DNA from: Hyphomicrobiales bacterium
Lineage (GTDB): Bacteria; Pseudomonadota; Alphaproteobacteria; Rhizobiales; Rhizobiaceae
Assembly (NCBI GenBank): GCA_900468535.1
Contig: UBTY01000018.1
Location: 111,248-159,709 of the forward strand
Length of the DNA stretch: 48,462 nt
Reading direction: 5' to 3'
The translations under genes and the position numbers were made by a program. Of this stretch, positions 40,916 through 48,462 are shown piece by piece. The notes under the pieces were generated by a model that saw only the letters and a program-made list of their open reading frames with translations, searched no databases and was not told the DNA's origin. Position 1 is the first letter of the stretch. The number at the start of each line of letters is the position of its first letter.

Positions 40916-42079
40916 TTACTCCGCGGCCCGCCGCTCCTTATGCAGGGCAAGATATTCCGCACTCCGCATTTCGAAAAGACGCGAGACTGTACGATCGAAC
41001 TCGAACCCCTCGGTACCACGCGCTTGTGTCAGCAAGTTTTCAGGCATCGCTGCGGCGGACACATAGAGCCGCACTGCATGGTCGTAAAGCGTATCGATCA
41101 AAATGATGAACCGCTTGATCTGATTCCGCTTCTCGGGACCAAGCAGTGGCACATGGTCGACGAAGACCGCATCGAACCGTTCTGCGATGGCCAGAAAATC
41201 CGATGCGCCGAGTGGCTTGTCGCAAAGATCGCTGAAGGAGAACCGCGCAATGCGATCGACCGCCCGAGGAACGTGTATCGACCGGCCTTTCATCGGGATT
41301 TCCGTCGGGTGCGCCTTCCGCCCGTGCAACGCCTGCATCCAGGATGCGTCCATCGCCATATCGGCGCGCTCGTCCAACGGCGTCAGATAAACGGGTTGGC
41401 TACCGAGCTTCTCCATCCGGTAGTCGGTTGGAGAGTCGAGGCTAACAACATCGGCATGCTGCTTCAGGAGATCGACGAAGGGAAGAAACAGGCTACGGTT
41501 CAACCCATCCCGGTAAAGATTGTCAGGCTCGACATTCGACGTTGCCACCAGCACGCAGCCGCGCCGGAAAAGCTCCGAGAAAAGCCGGGACAGGATCATC
41601 GCATCCGCAATGTCAGTGACCGTGAATTCGTCGAAGCAGAGCAGTTCCGCCTCATCATAGAGAGCAGCCGCCACGACAGGGATCGGATCGGCCTGCTTTG
41701 TCTCGCCGTTCTTCAGCTTCAGACGATGGGCGGCAATTCGGTTATGCGCATCGGCCATGAATTCGTGGAAGTGCGCGCGGCGCTTCTTCGCCGATGGTGC
41801 CAGGGCGAAGAACATGTCCATCAGCATCGTCTTGCCGCGACCGACGCTACCGTGAATGTAGAGCCCTTTGACAGCTTCCGATGGCTTCTTCTTGTTGGCG
41901 AACAGCCAACCGAGGGCACTGGATTTGGCCGCTGGACGGCGCTGCTTCAGTCCGGACAGAACCCGATCCAGGCATTTCGCCACGTGCATCTGGGCTGAAT
42001 CGACTTGAAGCGCACCCGAAGCCGTCAGCGACTTCAATTGTTCGCTGACGCTCAGGGAGTAGTCCGGCATGGGTTGCAT
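40916..42079 (-). CDS. zapE: Cell division protein ZapE (AFG1-like ATPase)
   Basis: This 387-residue AAA+ ATPase has Walker A HGSVGRGKT (residues 76-84), Walker B LLCFDEFTVTDIADAM (about residue 150), LVATSNVEPDNLYRDGLNR (sensor region) and YHH-free C-terminal helices with FDRTVSRLFEM. ZapE influences the Z-ring, and its mitochondrial relative AFG1/LACE1 is linked to respiratory-complex quality control. Its position between mdh and the sdh cluster is common in rhizobia. A second in-frame ATG lies three codons in (42070). A 7-bp GC hairpin lies between the upstream lipoprotein gene and this start. Confidence 0.92.
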   Translation of the reverse strand: MQPMPDYSLSVSEQLKSLTASGALQVDSAQMHVAKCLDRVLSGLKQRRPAAKSSALGWLFANKKKPSEAVKGLYIHGSVGRGKTMLMDMFFALAPSAKKRRAHFHEFMADAHNRIAAHRLKLKNGETKQADPIPVVAAALYDEAELLCFDEFTVTDIADAMILSRLFSELFRRGCVLVATSNVEPDNLYRDGLNRSLFLPFVDLLKQHADVVSLDSPTDYRMEKLGSQPVYLTPLDERADMAMDASWMQALHGRKAHPTEIPMKGRSIHVPRAVDRIARFSFSDLCDKPLGASDFLAIAERFDAVFVDHVPLLGPEKRNQIKRFIILIDTLYDHAVRLYVSAAAMPENLLTQARGTEGFEFDRTVSRLFEMRSAEYLALHKERRAAE

Positions 42080-42101
42080 AAGGGGTCCGCCTATGGACGA
42101 T

Positions 42102-42119
42102 CGGCGGCCCGAGCCGCCG
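42102..42119 (-). terminator. GC hairpin between the lipoprotein gene and zapE
   Basis: CGGCGGC (42102-42108) and GCCGCCG (42113-42119) form a perfect 7-bp stem with a 4-nt loop (TCGG on the minus strand), 6 bp after the lipoprotein stop. There is no T-run, so it may be a U-less terminator, an mRNA-end stabiliser or a processing site. Confidence 0.35.
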
Positions 42120-42125
42120 TATCAC

Positions 42126-42638
42126 TTAACGGCTGAGGCTGATTTGCTGTCCGCTGTTGGTCTGGCCGCTGAAGGCATTGTCGGCGGTCTTGTAGACGCT
42201 GCCGATCTGGTTGCCGCTGCGGTCCTTCAGGATGACCTGCTTGCCGGAGACTTCCCAGGAGCCCATGGCCGTCAGTTCACCGGCGCAGCCGCGCGTACCG
42301 CCGCGCGATCCGCTTCCGAGGTTTGTGAGCGTCAGGAACATGTCGCACGAACCGTTGACCCGCCAGCTGCCGACCATCGATTCCTTGGTGACATCCATCG
42401 CGTTCGCCGCCATTGCGCCAGGCTGTGCGCCGGCGACGGGTGCGGCGTTCGACGGAGCGGCCGGAAATTGCGAGGAGCCGGTCGGCGGCGGAAGCTGCCC
42501 GCCCTGAACGGATGGCACCGGCTGAGCTGTCAACGGCGCCGGAGCAGCGCTGTAGCTTGCATCATTGTACGCGGTGCGCTGGCAGCCAGCTAACGACAGA
42601 ATGACTACGACACCTGTCGCCATATGTCTGAACTGCAT
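42126..42638 (-). CDS. Lipoprotein with AprI/Inh (protease inhibitor) domain
   Basis: This protein of about 170 residues has a short lipoprotein signal ending in the lipobox LSLAGC (Cys at about residue 18). A Pro/Ala/Gln-rich linker (about residues 25-75) is followed by a compact beta-barrel, [17 protein letters not shown] to SGQQISL. Within it SCDM and RGCAGEL supply a likely disulphide. This matches the AprI/Inh metalloprotease-inhibitor fold and resembles Brucella Omp19-type outer-membrane lipoproteins, which inhibit host proteases. AGGAG lies 7 bp before the chosen ATG (42638) and 4 bp before an adjacent one (42641). Protease inhibition in this organism is inference. Confidence 0.85.
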   Translation of the reverse strand: MQFRHMATGVVVILSLAGCQRTAYNDASYSAAPAPLTAQPVPSVQGGQLPPPTGSSQFPAAPSNAAPVAGAQPGAMAANAMDVTKESMVGSWRVNGSCDMFLTLTNLGSGSRGGTRGCAGELTAMGSWEVSGKQVILKDRSGNQIGSVYKTADNAFSGQTNSGQQISLSR

Positions 42639-42820
42639 CATGATACTCCTGATTTTTCCAGTATTGTCCCGAAGTTGCCGCGCAATCACGGCGGAATTAT
42701 CTTGAAAGGCTGTATTGAATCAAGCCAGCGCAGGGAGATTTTGTGTCGATGTGAGAGCAACGCCGTATCCGCGAGACAAATTTGACGCAATGCCGGGCAG
42801 ATCAAGGCTTCGTGATCGGA

Positions 42821-42850
42821 TAAAGAAAAGGGCCGCATCCGCAGCCCTTT
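42821..42850 (-). terminator. Terminator of the sdh operon
   Basis: Arms AAAGGGC (42827-42833) and GCCCTTT (42844-42850) form a 7-bp stem with a 10-nt loop. On the minus strand the hairpin runs into TTTTCTTTA. It begins 12 bp after the sdhB stop. Confidence 0.88.
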
Positions 42851-42862
42851 AGCTTCTAACGA

Positions 42863-43642
42863 TCAGACGCGGCGCTCGACCATCATCTTCTTGATCTCGG
42901 CGATCGCCTTGGCCGGGTTCAGTCCCTTCGGGCAGGTCTGCGCGCAGTTCATGATGGTGTGGCAGCGATACAGGCGGAACGGATCCTCGAGATTGTCTAG
43001 ACGCTCGCCGGTCGCTTCGTCGCGAGAATCGATCAGCCAGCGGTAAGCCTGCAGGAGAACGGCCGGACCGAGATAACGGTCGCCGTTCCACCAGTAGCTG
43101 GGACAGGAGGTGGAGCAGCAGGCGCACAGAATGCACTCATAGAGGCCGTCGAGCTTCTGGCGATCCTCATGGCTCTGCTTCCATTCCTTCGCCGGCGTCG
43201 GCGAAACCGTCTTCAGCCAGGGCTCGATCGAACGGTGCTGCGCATAGAAGTTGGTAAGGTCCGGAACCAGATCCTTGACGACGGGCATGTGCGGAAGCGG
43301 ATAGATCTTCACCGAACCGTTGATCTCGTCCATGCCCTTGGTGCAGGCAAGCGTGTTGGTGCCATCGATGTTCATCGCGCAGGAACCGCAGATGCCCTCG
43401 CGACAGGAACGACGCAGCGTCAGCGTCGGGTCGATGTTGTTCTTGATGTAGAGAAGACCGTCGAGCACCATCGGGCCGCAGTTGTCGACATCGATGTAGA
43501 ACGTATCGATCGACGGGTTCTGACCATCATCCGGGCTCCAGCGGTAGACACGGAATTCGCGAGTATTCTTCGCACCTTCAGGCTTCGGCCATGTCTTGCC
43601 TTCGCGCATCTGGGAGTTCTTGGGAAGAGCGAGTTCAACCAT
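42863..43642 (-). CDS. sdhB: Succinate dehydrogenase iron-sulfur subunit
   Basis: This 259-residue subunit moves electrons from SdhA flavin to ubiquinone. The [2Fe-2S] motif is [15 protein letters not shown]...C (about residues 79-100), the [4Fe-4S] motif [11 protein letters not shown], and the [3Fe-4S] motif [17 protein letters not shown] near residue 232. The quinone-site Trp/Tyr region ([17 protein letters not shown]) is intact. GAGG lies 7 bp before the ATG. A glycosyltransferase gene separates it from sdhA, with 9 bp between its stop and this start. Confidence 0.97.
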   Translation of the reverse strand: MVELALPKNSQMREGKTWPKPEGAKNTREFRVYRWSPDDGQNPSIDTFYIDVDNCGPMVLDGLLYIKNNIDPTLTLRRSCREGICGSCAMNIDGTNTLACTKGMDEINGSVKIYPLPHMPVVKDLVPDLTNFYAQHRSIEPWLKTVSPTPAKEWKQSHEDRQKLDGLYECILCACCSTSCPSYWWNGDRYLGPAVLLQAYRWLIDSRDEATGERLDNLEDPFRLYRCHTIMNCAQTCPKGLNPAKAIAEIKKMMVERRV

Positions 43643-43651
43643 TGCTGGACC

Positions 43652-44584
43652 TCAATCCTTGGCGGCCAGAGCCGCCCCTTCGTTATATGATAAATCTGTA
43701 GGAGACCAAGCCGCAATCCGCGCGCCGAGCAGGCGCCACGGGCGACCTTCGAGCGCGTGCCACCACACCGAGAGGCGCAGGCCGAAACGGCGAACGGCAA
43801 GCCATGCATTCCAGAGAGGCGCAGCGTTGCGACGCTTGCGCTTGTTTGCCGAACGATCGCCCTGCATCGTGCTTTCCGTACCGGACTGCCGGATAACCCA
43901 CGGCGAGACATGAGCAATCGAGCAGCCATGCAGCCCGGGGCTCCAGAGGAAATCGTCGACAGGCATATGTATGCGGGCAACCGCTTCGACGAGGCGGCTC
44001 GCAGCCGATCGGGTCAGCACGTAGCCGGCAGCACCGGAGCGCGGGCGGAACGAGCGAACGAGCTGGCTTTGGCCAAGTGTTTCGGCCGGAACGACGAGAC
44101 GTCCGCCACGACGCGGCGTGCCTTCGAGCTTGATGATATCGATAGCCCTCGCCCGCGACACGATTTCGGTCATCGTGTCTTCGAACCCGGCGTAAGGTTC
44201 CGCATCATCTTCGAGGATGAGCGCGAGATCGTGATCCGATTCGAGAAACTGTTGCCAGGCCAGCACGTGGCCTGAAAGGCAGGCTTCTTCGACCAGCGTG
44301 AATACGCGGTTTCGAAAAGCACTCCAGCCGATGCCATCGGGAGGAAGATCGAGCGTCTGGCCACGCACGGCAAGAACGCCGTCGCGATCGATCCGCGCGT
44401 CGATGCCCTTCACGCGATGCAGCGGCCAGCGCAGTTTCCCGAAATGCCCCTCGATTGCGGCCCAACGATCAGGCGAACGATCCAGGTTGATTGCGTAGAT
44501 GCCAAGCGACCTCTCACGAATGGTCGGCGACGCAGCAGCCTTTGCTGCGCCGTGAAAACCATTTTGTGAGACGGTTTCTGCCAT
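43652..44584 (-). CDS. GT25-family glycosyltransferase between sdhA and sdhB
   Basis: This 310-residue protein matches family GT25 (LPS/LOS galactosyl- or glucosyltransferase, LgtB/LpsA type). It begins with IYAINLDRSPDRWAAIEGHF (about residue 29), then has an HRVKGIDAR region, LALILEDDAEPYAGF (catalytic-type DD, about residue 120), and GAAGYVLTRSAASRLVEAV with VDDFLW near residue 217. A basic C-terminal region follows. It would transfer a sugar from a nucleotide sugar to lipopolysaccharide or another glycan at the cytoplasmic membrane. It starts 2 bp after the sdhA stop with no strong Shine-Dalgarno sequence, so translation is probably coupled. An LPS enzyme inside a respiratory operon is unexpected. 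Confidence 0.85.
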   Translation of the reverse strand: MAETVSQNGFHGAAKAAASPTIRERSLGIYAINLDRSPDRWAAIEGHFGKLRWPLHRVKGIDARIDRDGVLAVRGQTLDLPPDGIGWSAFRNRVFTLVEEACLSGHVLAWQQFLESDHDLALILEDDAEPYAGFEDTMTEIVSRARAIDIIKLEGTPRRGGRLVVPAETLGQSQLVRSFRPRSGAAGYVLTRSAASRLVEAVARIHMPVDDFLWSPGLHGCSIAHVSPWVIRQSGTESTMQGDRSANKRKRRNAAPLWNAWLAVRRFGLRLSVWWHALEGRPWRLLGARIAAWSPTDLSYNEGAALAAKD

Positions 44585-44586
44585 GC

Positions 44587-46428
44587 TTAGTACACGCGAG
44601 CCTTCGGTGCGATCTTCTGCGGATCGATGCCATCAGCGATGAGATCGGTATGAACGGGGCGATAGTCGAGCTTGACGTCACCCGCATCGTTGACCCAGGC
44701 GAGCGTATGCTTGCGCCAGTTTTCGTCGTCGCGGCCGGCGAACTTGCCTTCCGTGTAGTCCTCGCGGGCGTGCGAACCACGGCTCTCCTTGCGCGCTTCG
44801 GCGCCGTAGATCGTCGTGATGGCGTTGGCCATCAGGTTCTGCAGTTCCAACGTCTCGACGAGGTCGGAATTCCAGATCATCGAACGGTCGGTGACCTTGA
44901 TGTCGCGCATTTCCTGCCAGATCGCCGAGATGCGCTTGCAGCCCGATTCCAGCGATTCCTGCGTACGGAACACGGCCGCGTCTTCCTGCATGGCGCGCTG
45001 CATCTTTTCGCGCAGATGCGCCGTCGGCGTTCCGCCGCTGGCGTGGCGTATGCTGTCGAAGCGCTCCATGATCTTGTCGCAGGCGGCGACATTCAGATGC
45101 GGAACCGGTGAAGCGCGATCGATGACCTCGCCGGCGCGGATAGCAGCGGCACGGCCGAAGACCACAAGGTCGATCAGCGAGTTGGAGCCTAGGCGGTTTG
45201 CACCGTGCACCGAGGCGCAACCGGCTTCACCGACGGCCATCAGGCCCGGGATGACACGTTCCGGGTTCGAGCTGTCGGCATTGAGCACTTCGCCCCAGTA
45301 ATTCGTCGGAATGCCGCCCATGTTGTAGTGAACCGTCGGCAGAACCGGGATCGGCTCGCGCGTCACGTCAACGCCGGCGAAAATCTTGGCGCTCTCGGAG
45401 ATGCCCGGCAGGCGCTCGTGCAGAACGGCCGGATCGAGATGGTCGAGATGCAGGAAGATATGGTCCTTGGCTTTGCCGACGCCACGGCCTTCGCGGATCT
45501 CGAGGGTCATGCAGCGTGAAACAACGTCACGCGAGGCAAGATCCTTGGCCGAAGGCGCATAGCGTTCCATGAAGCGCTCGCCCTCGGAGTTGACGAGGTA
45601 GCCGCCTTCGCCGCGCGCGCCCTCGGTGATCAGACAGCCGGAGCCGTAGATGCCGGTCGGGTGGAACTGAACGAACTCCATGTCCTGCAGCGGCAGGCCG
45701 GCGCGGGCAACCATGCCGCCGCCGTCGCCGGTGCAGGTATGGGCCGAGGTCGCGGAGAAATAGGCGCGGCCGTAACCGCCGGTCGCCAGCACCACCATCT
45801 TGGCAGCAAAGCGATGGATCGTGCCGTCATCGAGGCACCAGGCGACGACGCCGGTGCAACGGCTGCCATCATCAGACATGATCAGGTCGAGCGCGAAATA
45901 TTCGATGAAGAATTCGGCGTTGTTGCGCAGCGACTGGCCGTAGAGCGTGTGCAGGATCGCGTGGCCGGTACGGTCGGCAACGGCGCAGGTGCGCTGTACC
46001 GGGGGGCCTTCGCCGAAGTTCTGCATGTGGCCGCCGAACGGCCGCTGATAAATCTTGCCTTCCTCGTTACGCGAGAAGGGCACGCCGTAGTGCTCGAGCT
46101 CGTAGACGGCCTTCGGCGCTTCCATTGCGAGGTACTGCATCGCATCGACGTCGCCGAGCCAGTCGGAACCCTTGACGGTGTCGTAAAGGTGCCACTGCCA
46201 GCTGTCAGGCGTCATGTTCTGCAGCGACGCGGCGATACCGCCTTGGGCTGCGACCGTGTGCGAGCGCGTCGGAAAAACCTTGGTGATGCAGGCCGTGCGG
46301 AAACCCTGTTCGGCCATGCCGAGCGTCGCGCGAAGACCGGCGCCGCCGGCGCCAACGACGATCACATCATACGAGTGATCGACGTACTTGTAGGCCTTCC
46401 CATTCTGAGCGGGTGAAGTCGGTGCCAT
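44587..46428 (-). CDS. sdhA: Succinate dehydrogenase flavoprotein subunit
   Basis: This 613-residue subunit oxidises succinate to fumarate. The FAD-binding loop is [16 protein letters not shown] (about residue 22). The His that carries covalent FAD is in [18 protein letters not shown] (about residues 51-68). The active-site region is in [25 protein letters not shown], with capping-domain Arg residues and [22 protein letters not shown] following. AGGA precedes the ATG at about 10 bp. It follows sdhD by 7 bp. All catalytic features are present. Confidence 0.98.
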   Translation of the reverse strand: MAPTSPAQNGKAYKYVDHSYDVIVVGAGGAGLRATLGMAEQGFRTACITKVFPTRSHTVAAQGGIAASLQNMTPDSWQWHLYDTVKGSDWLGDVDAMQYLAMEAPKAVYELEHYGVPFSRNEEGKIYQRPFGGHMQNFGEGPPVQRTCAVADRTGHAILHTLYGQSLRNNAEFFIEYFALDLIMSDDGSRCTGVVAWCLDDGTIHRFAAKMVVLATGGYGRAYFSATSAHTCTGDGGGMVARAGLPLQDMEFVQFHPTGIYGSGCLITEGARGEGGYLVNSEGERFMERYAPSAKDLASRDVVSRCMTLEIREGRGVGKAKDHIFLHLDHLDPAVLHERLPGISESAKIFAGVDVTREPIPVLPTVHYNMGGIPTNYWGEVLNADSSNPERVIPGLMAVGEAGCASVHGANRLGSNSLIDLVVFGRAAAIRAGEVIDRASPVPHLNVAACDKIMERFDSIRHASGGTPTAHLREKMQRAMQEDAAVFRTQESLESGCKRISAIWQEMRDIKVTDRSMIWNSDLVETLELQNLMANAITTIYGAEARKESRGSHAREDYTEGKFAGRDDENWRKHTLAWVNDAGDVKLDYRPVHTDLIADGIDPQKIAPKARVY

Positions 46429-46435
46429 GATACGG

Positions 46436-46816
46436 TTATCCTACGAATGCAATTTTCAGAATGGCGAAGAGACAGAGCCCTGCCATCAGGATCGAGAAGA
46501 AGGTGTTCAGCATCAGCAGGCCGATCTTGGCAAACTCGCCGTGCACGTAGTCCTCGATGATCACCTGCATGCCGAGTCGCATGTGAATGATACCAGAAAT
46601 GACCATCAGACCCATCACAACAGCCACAAACGGATTCGACAGGGCGTGAACCACCTCCGCGTAGGGTTGGCCGGCGTGAACGATCATGAAGATGATGAAG
46701 AAAATGAAGAGCGGTACGTTGGCAACCGCAGTGACGCGCTGGCGCCAGAAATGATCGGTTCCTTCCTTGGCCGAGCCAAGGCCGCGAACCTTACCCAGAG
46801 GGGTGCGCATATCCAT
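46436..46816 (-). CDS. sdhD: Succinate dehydrogenase membrane anchor, SdhD
   Basis: This 126-residue protein has three membrane helices (about residues 32-48, 62-82 and 98-122). An N-terminal [20 protein letters not shown] is typical of the subunit. [15 protein letters not shown] contains the haem-ligand His and the Asp-Tyr pair that lines the quinone site. GAAGG lies 9 bp before the ATG. It follows sdhC by 11 bp and precedes sdhA. Confidence 0.95.
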   Translation of the reverse strand: MDMRTPLGKVRGLGSAKEGTDHFWRQRVTAVANVPLFIFFIIFMIVHAGQPYAEVVHALSNPFVAVVMGLMVISGIIHMRLGMQVIIEDYVHGEFAKIGLLMLNTFFSILMAGLCLFAILKIAFVG

Positions 46817-46827
46817 GAGAACAACCT

Positions 46828-47223
46828 TCAGAAGCGAATGAGGAAGCCGATCACCCAGACCAGCACGGTCAGACAGAGCGATACGACGATCGAAGCCTGG
46901 GCCATCCTGGTCGAGACGGCCTTGTCAAAGCCATAGCCGAGGTCCCAGACGAAGTGGCGAAAGCCGCCAACCATGTGATGCAGAAGCGCCCAAGTATAGC
47001 CGAGGAGAACGAGCTTGCCGACGATGCTGCCGAGGATCCAGTTGACCCAGTCGTAATACGCCTGACCAGTCGCCGCCGCGATCAGCCACCACGCAACAAG
47101 CAAAGTGCCGAAATAGAGAGCGCCACCGGTGATGCGGTGGACGATCGACATGAGCATGGTGGGGATTAGTTTGTAAACTTGCAAATGCGGCGACAGGGGC
47201 CGGTTATTTGTCACATTCGCCAT
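46828..47223 (-). CDS. sdhC: Succinate dehydrogenase cytochrome b556 subunit, SdhC
   Basis: This 131-residue protein begins [18 protein letters not shown] and has three membrane helices. [14 protein letters not shown] matches the first helix (quinone-site Ser and Arg). [15 protein letters not shown] contains the haem-ligand His and the GxRH signature. GAGG lies 5 bp before the ATG at 47223; an ATG 15 codons upstream gives an Arg-rich tail and is unlikely. It is the first gene of sdhC-D-A-GT25-B. Confidence 0.95.
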   Translation of the reverse strand: MANVTNNRPLSPHLQVYKLIPTMLMSIVHRITGGALYFGTLLVAWWLIAAATGQAYYDWVNWILGSIVGKLVLLGYTWALLHHMVGGFRHFVWDLGYGFDKAVSTRMAQASIVVSLCLTVLVWVIGFLIRF

Positions 47224-47523
47224 CAGAACCTCGCGGCGTCTTCTCTGCGCTCCCGGATTTCGGGGCATTCAAAGCAACCACACGAATGACAAAATCCTTA
47301 GTGTGCGTTGCATCAAGGCGACGTTTAATCACGTAAGCCCCTAACGACAAGTATAATTGCTGGCCCGTCATAATTTAATCGATTCGCGTCAGCGGGCCGC
47401 AACAGGTGCGCTCGCCAGCACGGCCAAGGAAGCAATATTCGCCGCACAGTGGACACGGCGACGCTTTTGGAGCATTTTCGTGTTAACGCTTTGTTAAGAA
47501 TTCGATTTCCGGAGATAGACACG
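47224..47523. other. 300-bp intergenic region between sdhC and a secreted-protein gene
   Basis: This region must hold the sdh promoter (minus) and the promoter of the gene at 47524 (plus). A TATAAT lies at 47352-47357 on the plus strand but lacks a -35 at normal spacing. On the minus strand TTGTCG (47349 to 47344 region) has only a poor -10 16-17 bp on. GGAG lies 9 bp before the ATG at 47524. I see no coding sequence, repeat or RNA motif. Confidence 0.5.
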
Positions 47524-48009
47524 ATGTCCGCGACTTCAAGACTTTTGGTGATCGCCGTTGCGGCAACTGTTGCATTGCCTGCACTGGCCGGCGATTTCGG
47601 CGGCTACCACGCGCCGCGCCATCGTGGCTTCGCTCATCGGGAACCGTTCGCGGTCGGTCACCCGGGCTTCTCGGGTCGCCAAATCGCCTTCGGTCGACAC
47701 CATGACGGCTTCGACAACCGTCCATGGCGCAATCGCCTGCTGAAGCGCTTCGACCGGCCGAACCAATCATATGGCCGTGGCAATGTAACAATCGTCGTGC
47801 AAGCGACTGGCAATGCGGCAAGCTTTGGAACCTATGCCGGCTCTTCCTATGCCTATGACGTGGACGGCGGGACCTACGTGACCGGCAGCGGCTATCGCCT
47901 TTATGCTGCAAGCGCGAAGCAGGCCTTGGCTCCGAAGGCCAAGGTCATCGATGTCACGAAGGGCAATGCCTGCTCCTACGAGGCAGGCGTCTGCGTCATT
48001 CGCCCTTGA
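47524..48009 (+). CDS. Hypothetical secreted protein, His/Arg-rich
   Basis: This 161-residue protein has a clear signal peptide (SRLLVIAVAATVALPALAG, cleavage about residue 23). The region from about 24 to 80 is rich in His, Arg, Gly and Phe (YHAPRHRGFAHREPF, FGRHHDGFDNRPWRNR). A Gly/Tyr/Ser-rich part follows (YAGSSYAYDVDGGTYVTGSGYRLY). Two cysteines near the C-terminus (CSYEAGVC) could form a disulphide. I recognise no domain; His-rich segments suggest metal binding, which is inference. GGAG lies 9 bp before the ATG. Its 3' end overlaps the converging methyltransferase gene by 14 bp. Confidence 0.75.
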   Translation: MSATSRLLVIAVAATVALPALAGDFGGYHAPRHRGFAHREPFAVGHPGFSGRQIAFGRHHDGFDNRPWRNRLLKRFDRPNQSYGRGNVTIVVQATGNAASFGTYAGSSYAYDVDGGTYVTGSGYRLYAASAKQALAPKAKVIDVTKGNACSYEAGVCVIRP

Positions 48010-48462
48010 AGCGCCAGACAACGGTCTTCTTGACGTCGCTGTCCTCAAGGGCTCGCGTAACCGGAACTTCGTAGGTCGCGCAGAATGACAGCCGCTCTCG
48101 GGGCAGATAGCTTCGTCCGGGATCTCCGACCAGAACGACCACGCCATCAGCAGTCAGCCGCTCGAACCAGGGTATTATCTTGGCTGCGAAGTCTTTGTCA
48201 TAGAAGACATCGCCCGCCAGAAGAACGTCCGCGTCGACATCGCTGCCGACGATATCGGTAGACTTGAACATCAAATCGACTGCGTTCAGATCCGCATTCA
48301 GCGCGACGGCCGTCTTGGCCCAGGGGTCGATATCGACAGCCGTGACGCTGGATGCGCCTGCCATTTTGGCGGCGATCGCCACGAGACCGGATCCTGTCGC
48401 AAAATCGACAACCCGCTTGCTTCTGACGATGTCAGGTGTGTCCAGCACATAGCGCGCGAGCG
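47996..48462 (-). CDS. ETF-beta lysine methyltransferase (ETFBKMT/METTL20) homologue, 5' truncated
   Basis: The frame is open to the window edge; 155 residues are visible. The start begins in LARYVLDTPDIVRSKRVVDFATGSG, so about 60 residues are missing. SAM motif I is VVDFATGSGLVAIAAKMAGA, an acidic Asp follows in AVDIDPWAKTAVALNADLN, and LLAGDVFYDKDF and VVLVGDPGRSYL match the seven-beta-strand lysine methyltransferase METTL20/ETFBKMT closely from memory. A bacterial homologue in Agrobacterium has been shown to methylate the beta subunit of electron transfer flavoprotein. The likely role is modifying ETF-beta and reducing its electron transfer. Exact substrate is inferred. It overlaps the previous gene's end. 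Confidence 0.82.
   Translation of the reverse strand, partial: LARYVLDTPDIVRSKRVVDFATGSGLVAIAAKMAGASSVTAVDIDPWAKTAVALNADLNAVDLMFKSTDIVGSDVDADVLLAGDVFYDKDFAAKIIPWFERLTADGVVVLVGDPGRSYLPRERLSFCATYEVPVTRALEDSDVKKTVVWRFKGE

Overview
This is core chromosome of an alphaproteobacterium, almost certainly a member of the Rhizobiaceae (Rhizobium, Ensifer, Agrobacterium and relatives). The evidence is the high GC content, the protein sequences, an F1 ATP synthase operon (atpHAGDC) separate from F0, an mdh-sucCD and sucAB cluster close to sdhCDAB, and the ftsX/plsC/tyrC/hisC neighbourhood. I see no tRNA, rRNA, insertion sequence, prophage, CRISPR array or integration scar. Base and codon use look even throughout. 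All calls rest on reading the sequence; no database search was run.

Layout. 1-8029: end of ftsX, a DUF218 envelope protein, a PlsC acyltransferase, a ChaC-like cyclotransferase, a DUF2125 protein, the tyrC/hisC pair (overlapping by 4 bp), a methyltransferase, and glyoxalase II coupled to a DUF985 cupin. 8032-16347: an NAD-dependent molybdenum formate dehydrogenase operon (fdsG-B-A-fdhD-fdsD, minus strand) behind a LysR regulator, then an ArsR regulator and an SDR. 16494-21500: atpHAGDC with a clear terminator. 21761-26612: a small membrane protein, priA, a RecF-like ATPase and an acyltransferase. 26756-29353: xerC, a TraB/GumN-like protein and a cytochrome b561. 29386-40738: two TCA units (mdh-sucC-sucD; sucA-YciI-like-sucB) and a third unit (hypothetical-SDR-LysE-lpdA), each ending in a hairpin terminator. 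40916-48462: zapE, an Inh-type lipoprotein, sdhC-D-A-[GT25]-B, a secreted protein, and an ETF-beta lysine methyltransferase homologue cut by the window edge.

How it works together. The window encodes 2-oxoglutarate to succinate (SucAB, Lpd, SucCD), succinate to fumarate (Sdh) and malate to oxaloacetate (Mdh); fumarase is absent. It also encodes the F1 part of ATP synthase and a soluble formate dehydrogenase that makes NADH, so much of it is energy metabolism.

Most interesting points: (i) a TTGACA promoter for mdh-sucCD whose spacer holds a 7+7 bp inverted repeat, the geometry of a MerR-type operator; (ii) a T-N11-A LysR box about 70 bp upstream of the likely fds start site, overlapping the lysR stop codon; (iii) a perfect AGGAGG placed 25 nt from the sucA start, with a hairpin between them that would restore normal spacing; (iv) a GT25 glycosyltransferase inserted between sdhA and sdhB; (v) a BigR/SqrR-like ArsR protein with only one of the two redox cysteines. 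I found no convincing new multi-gene system.
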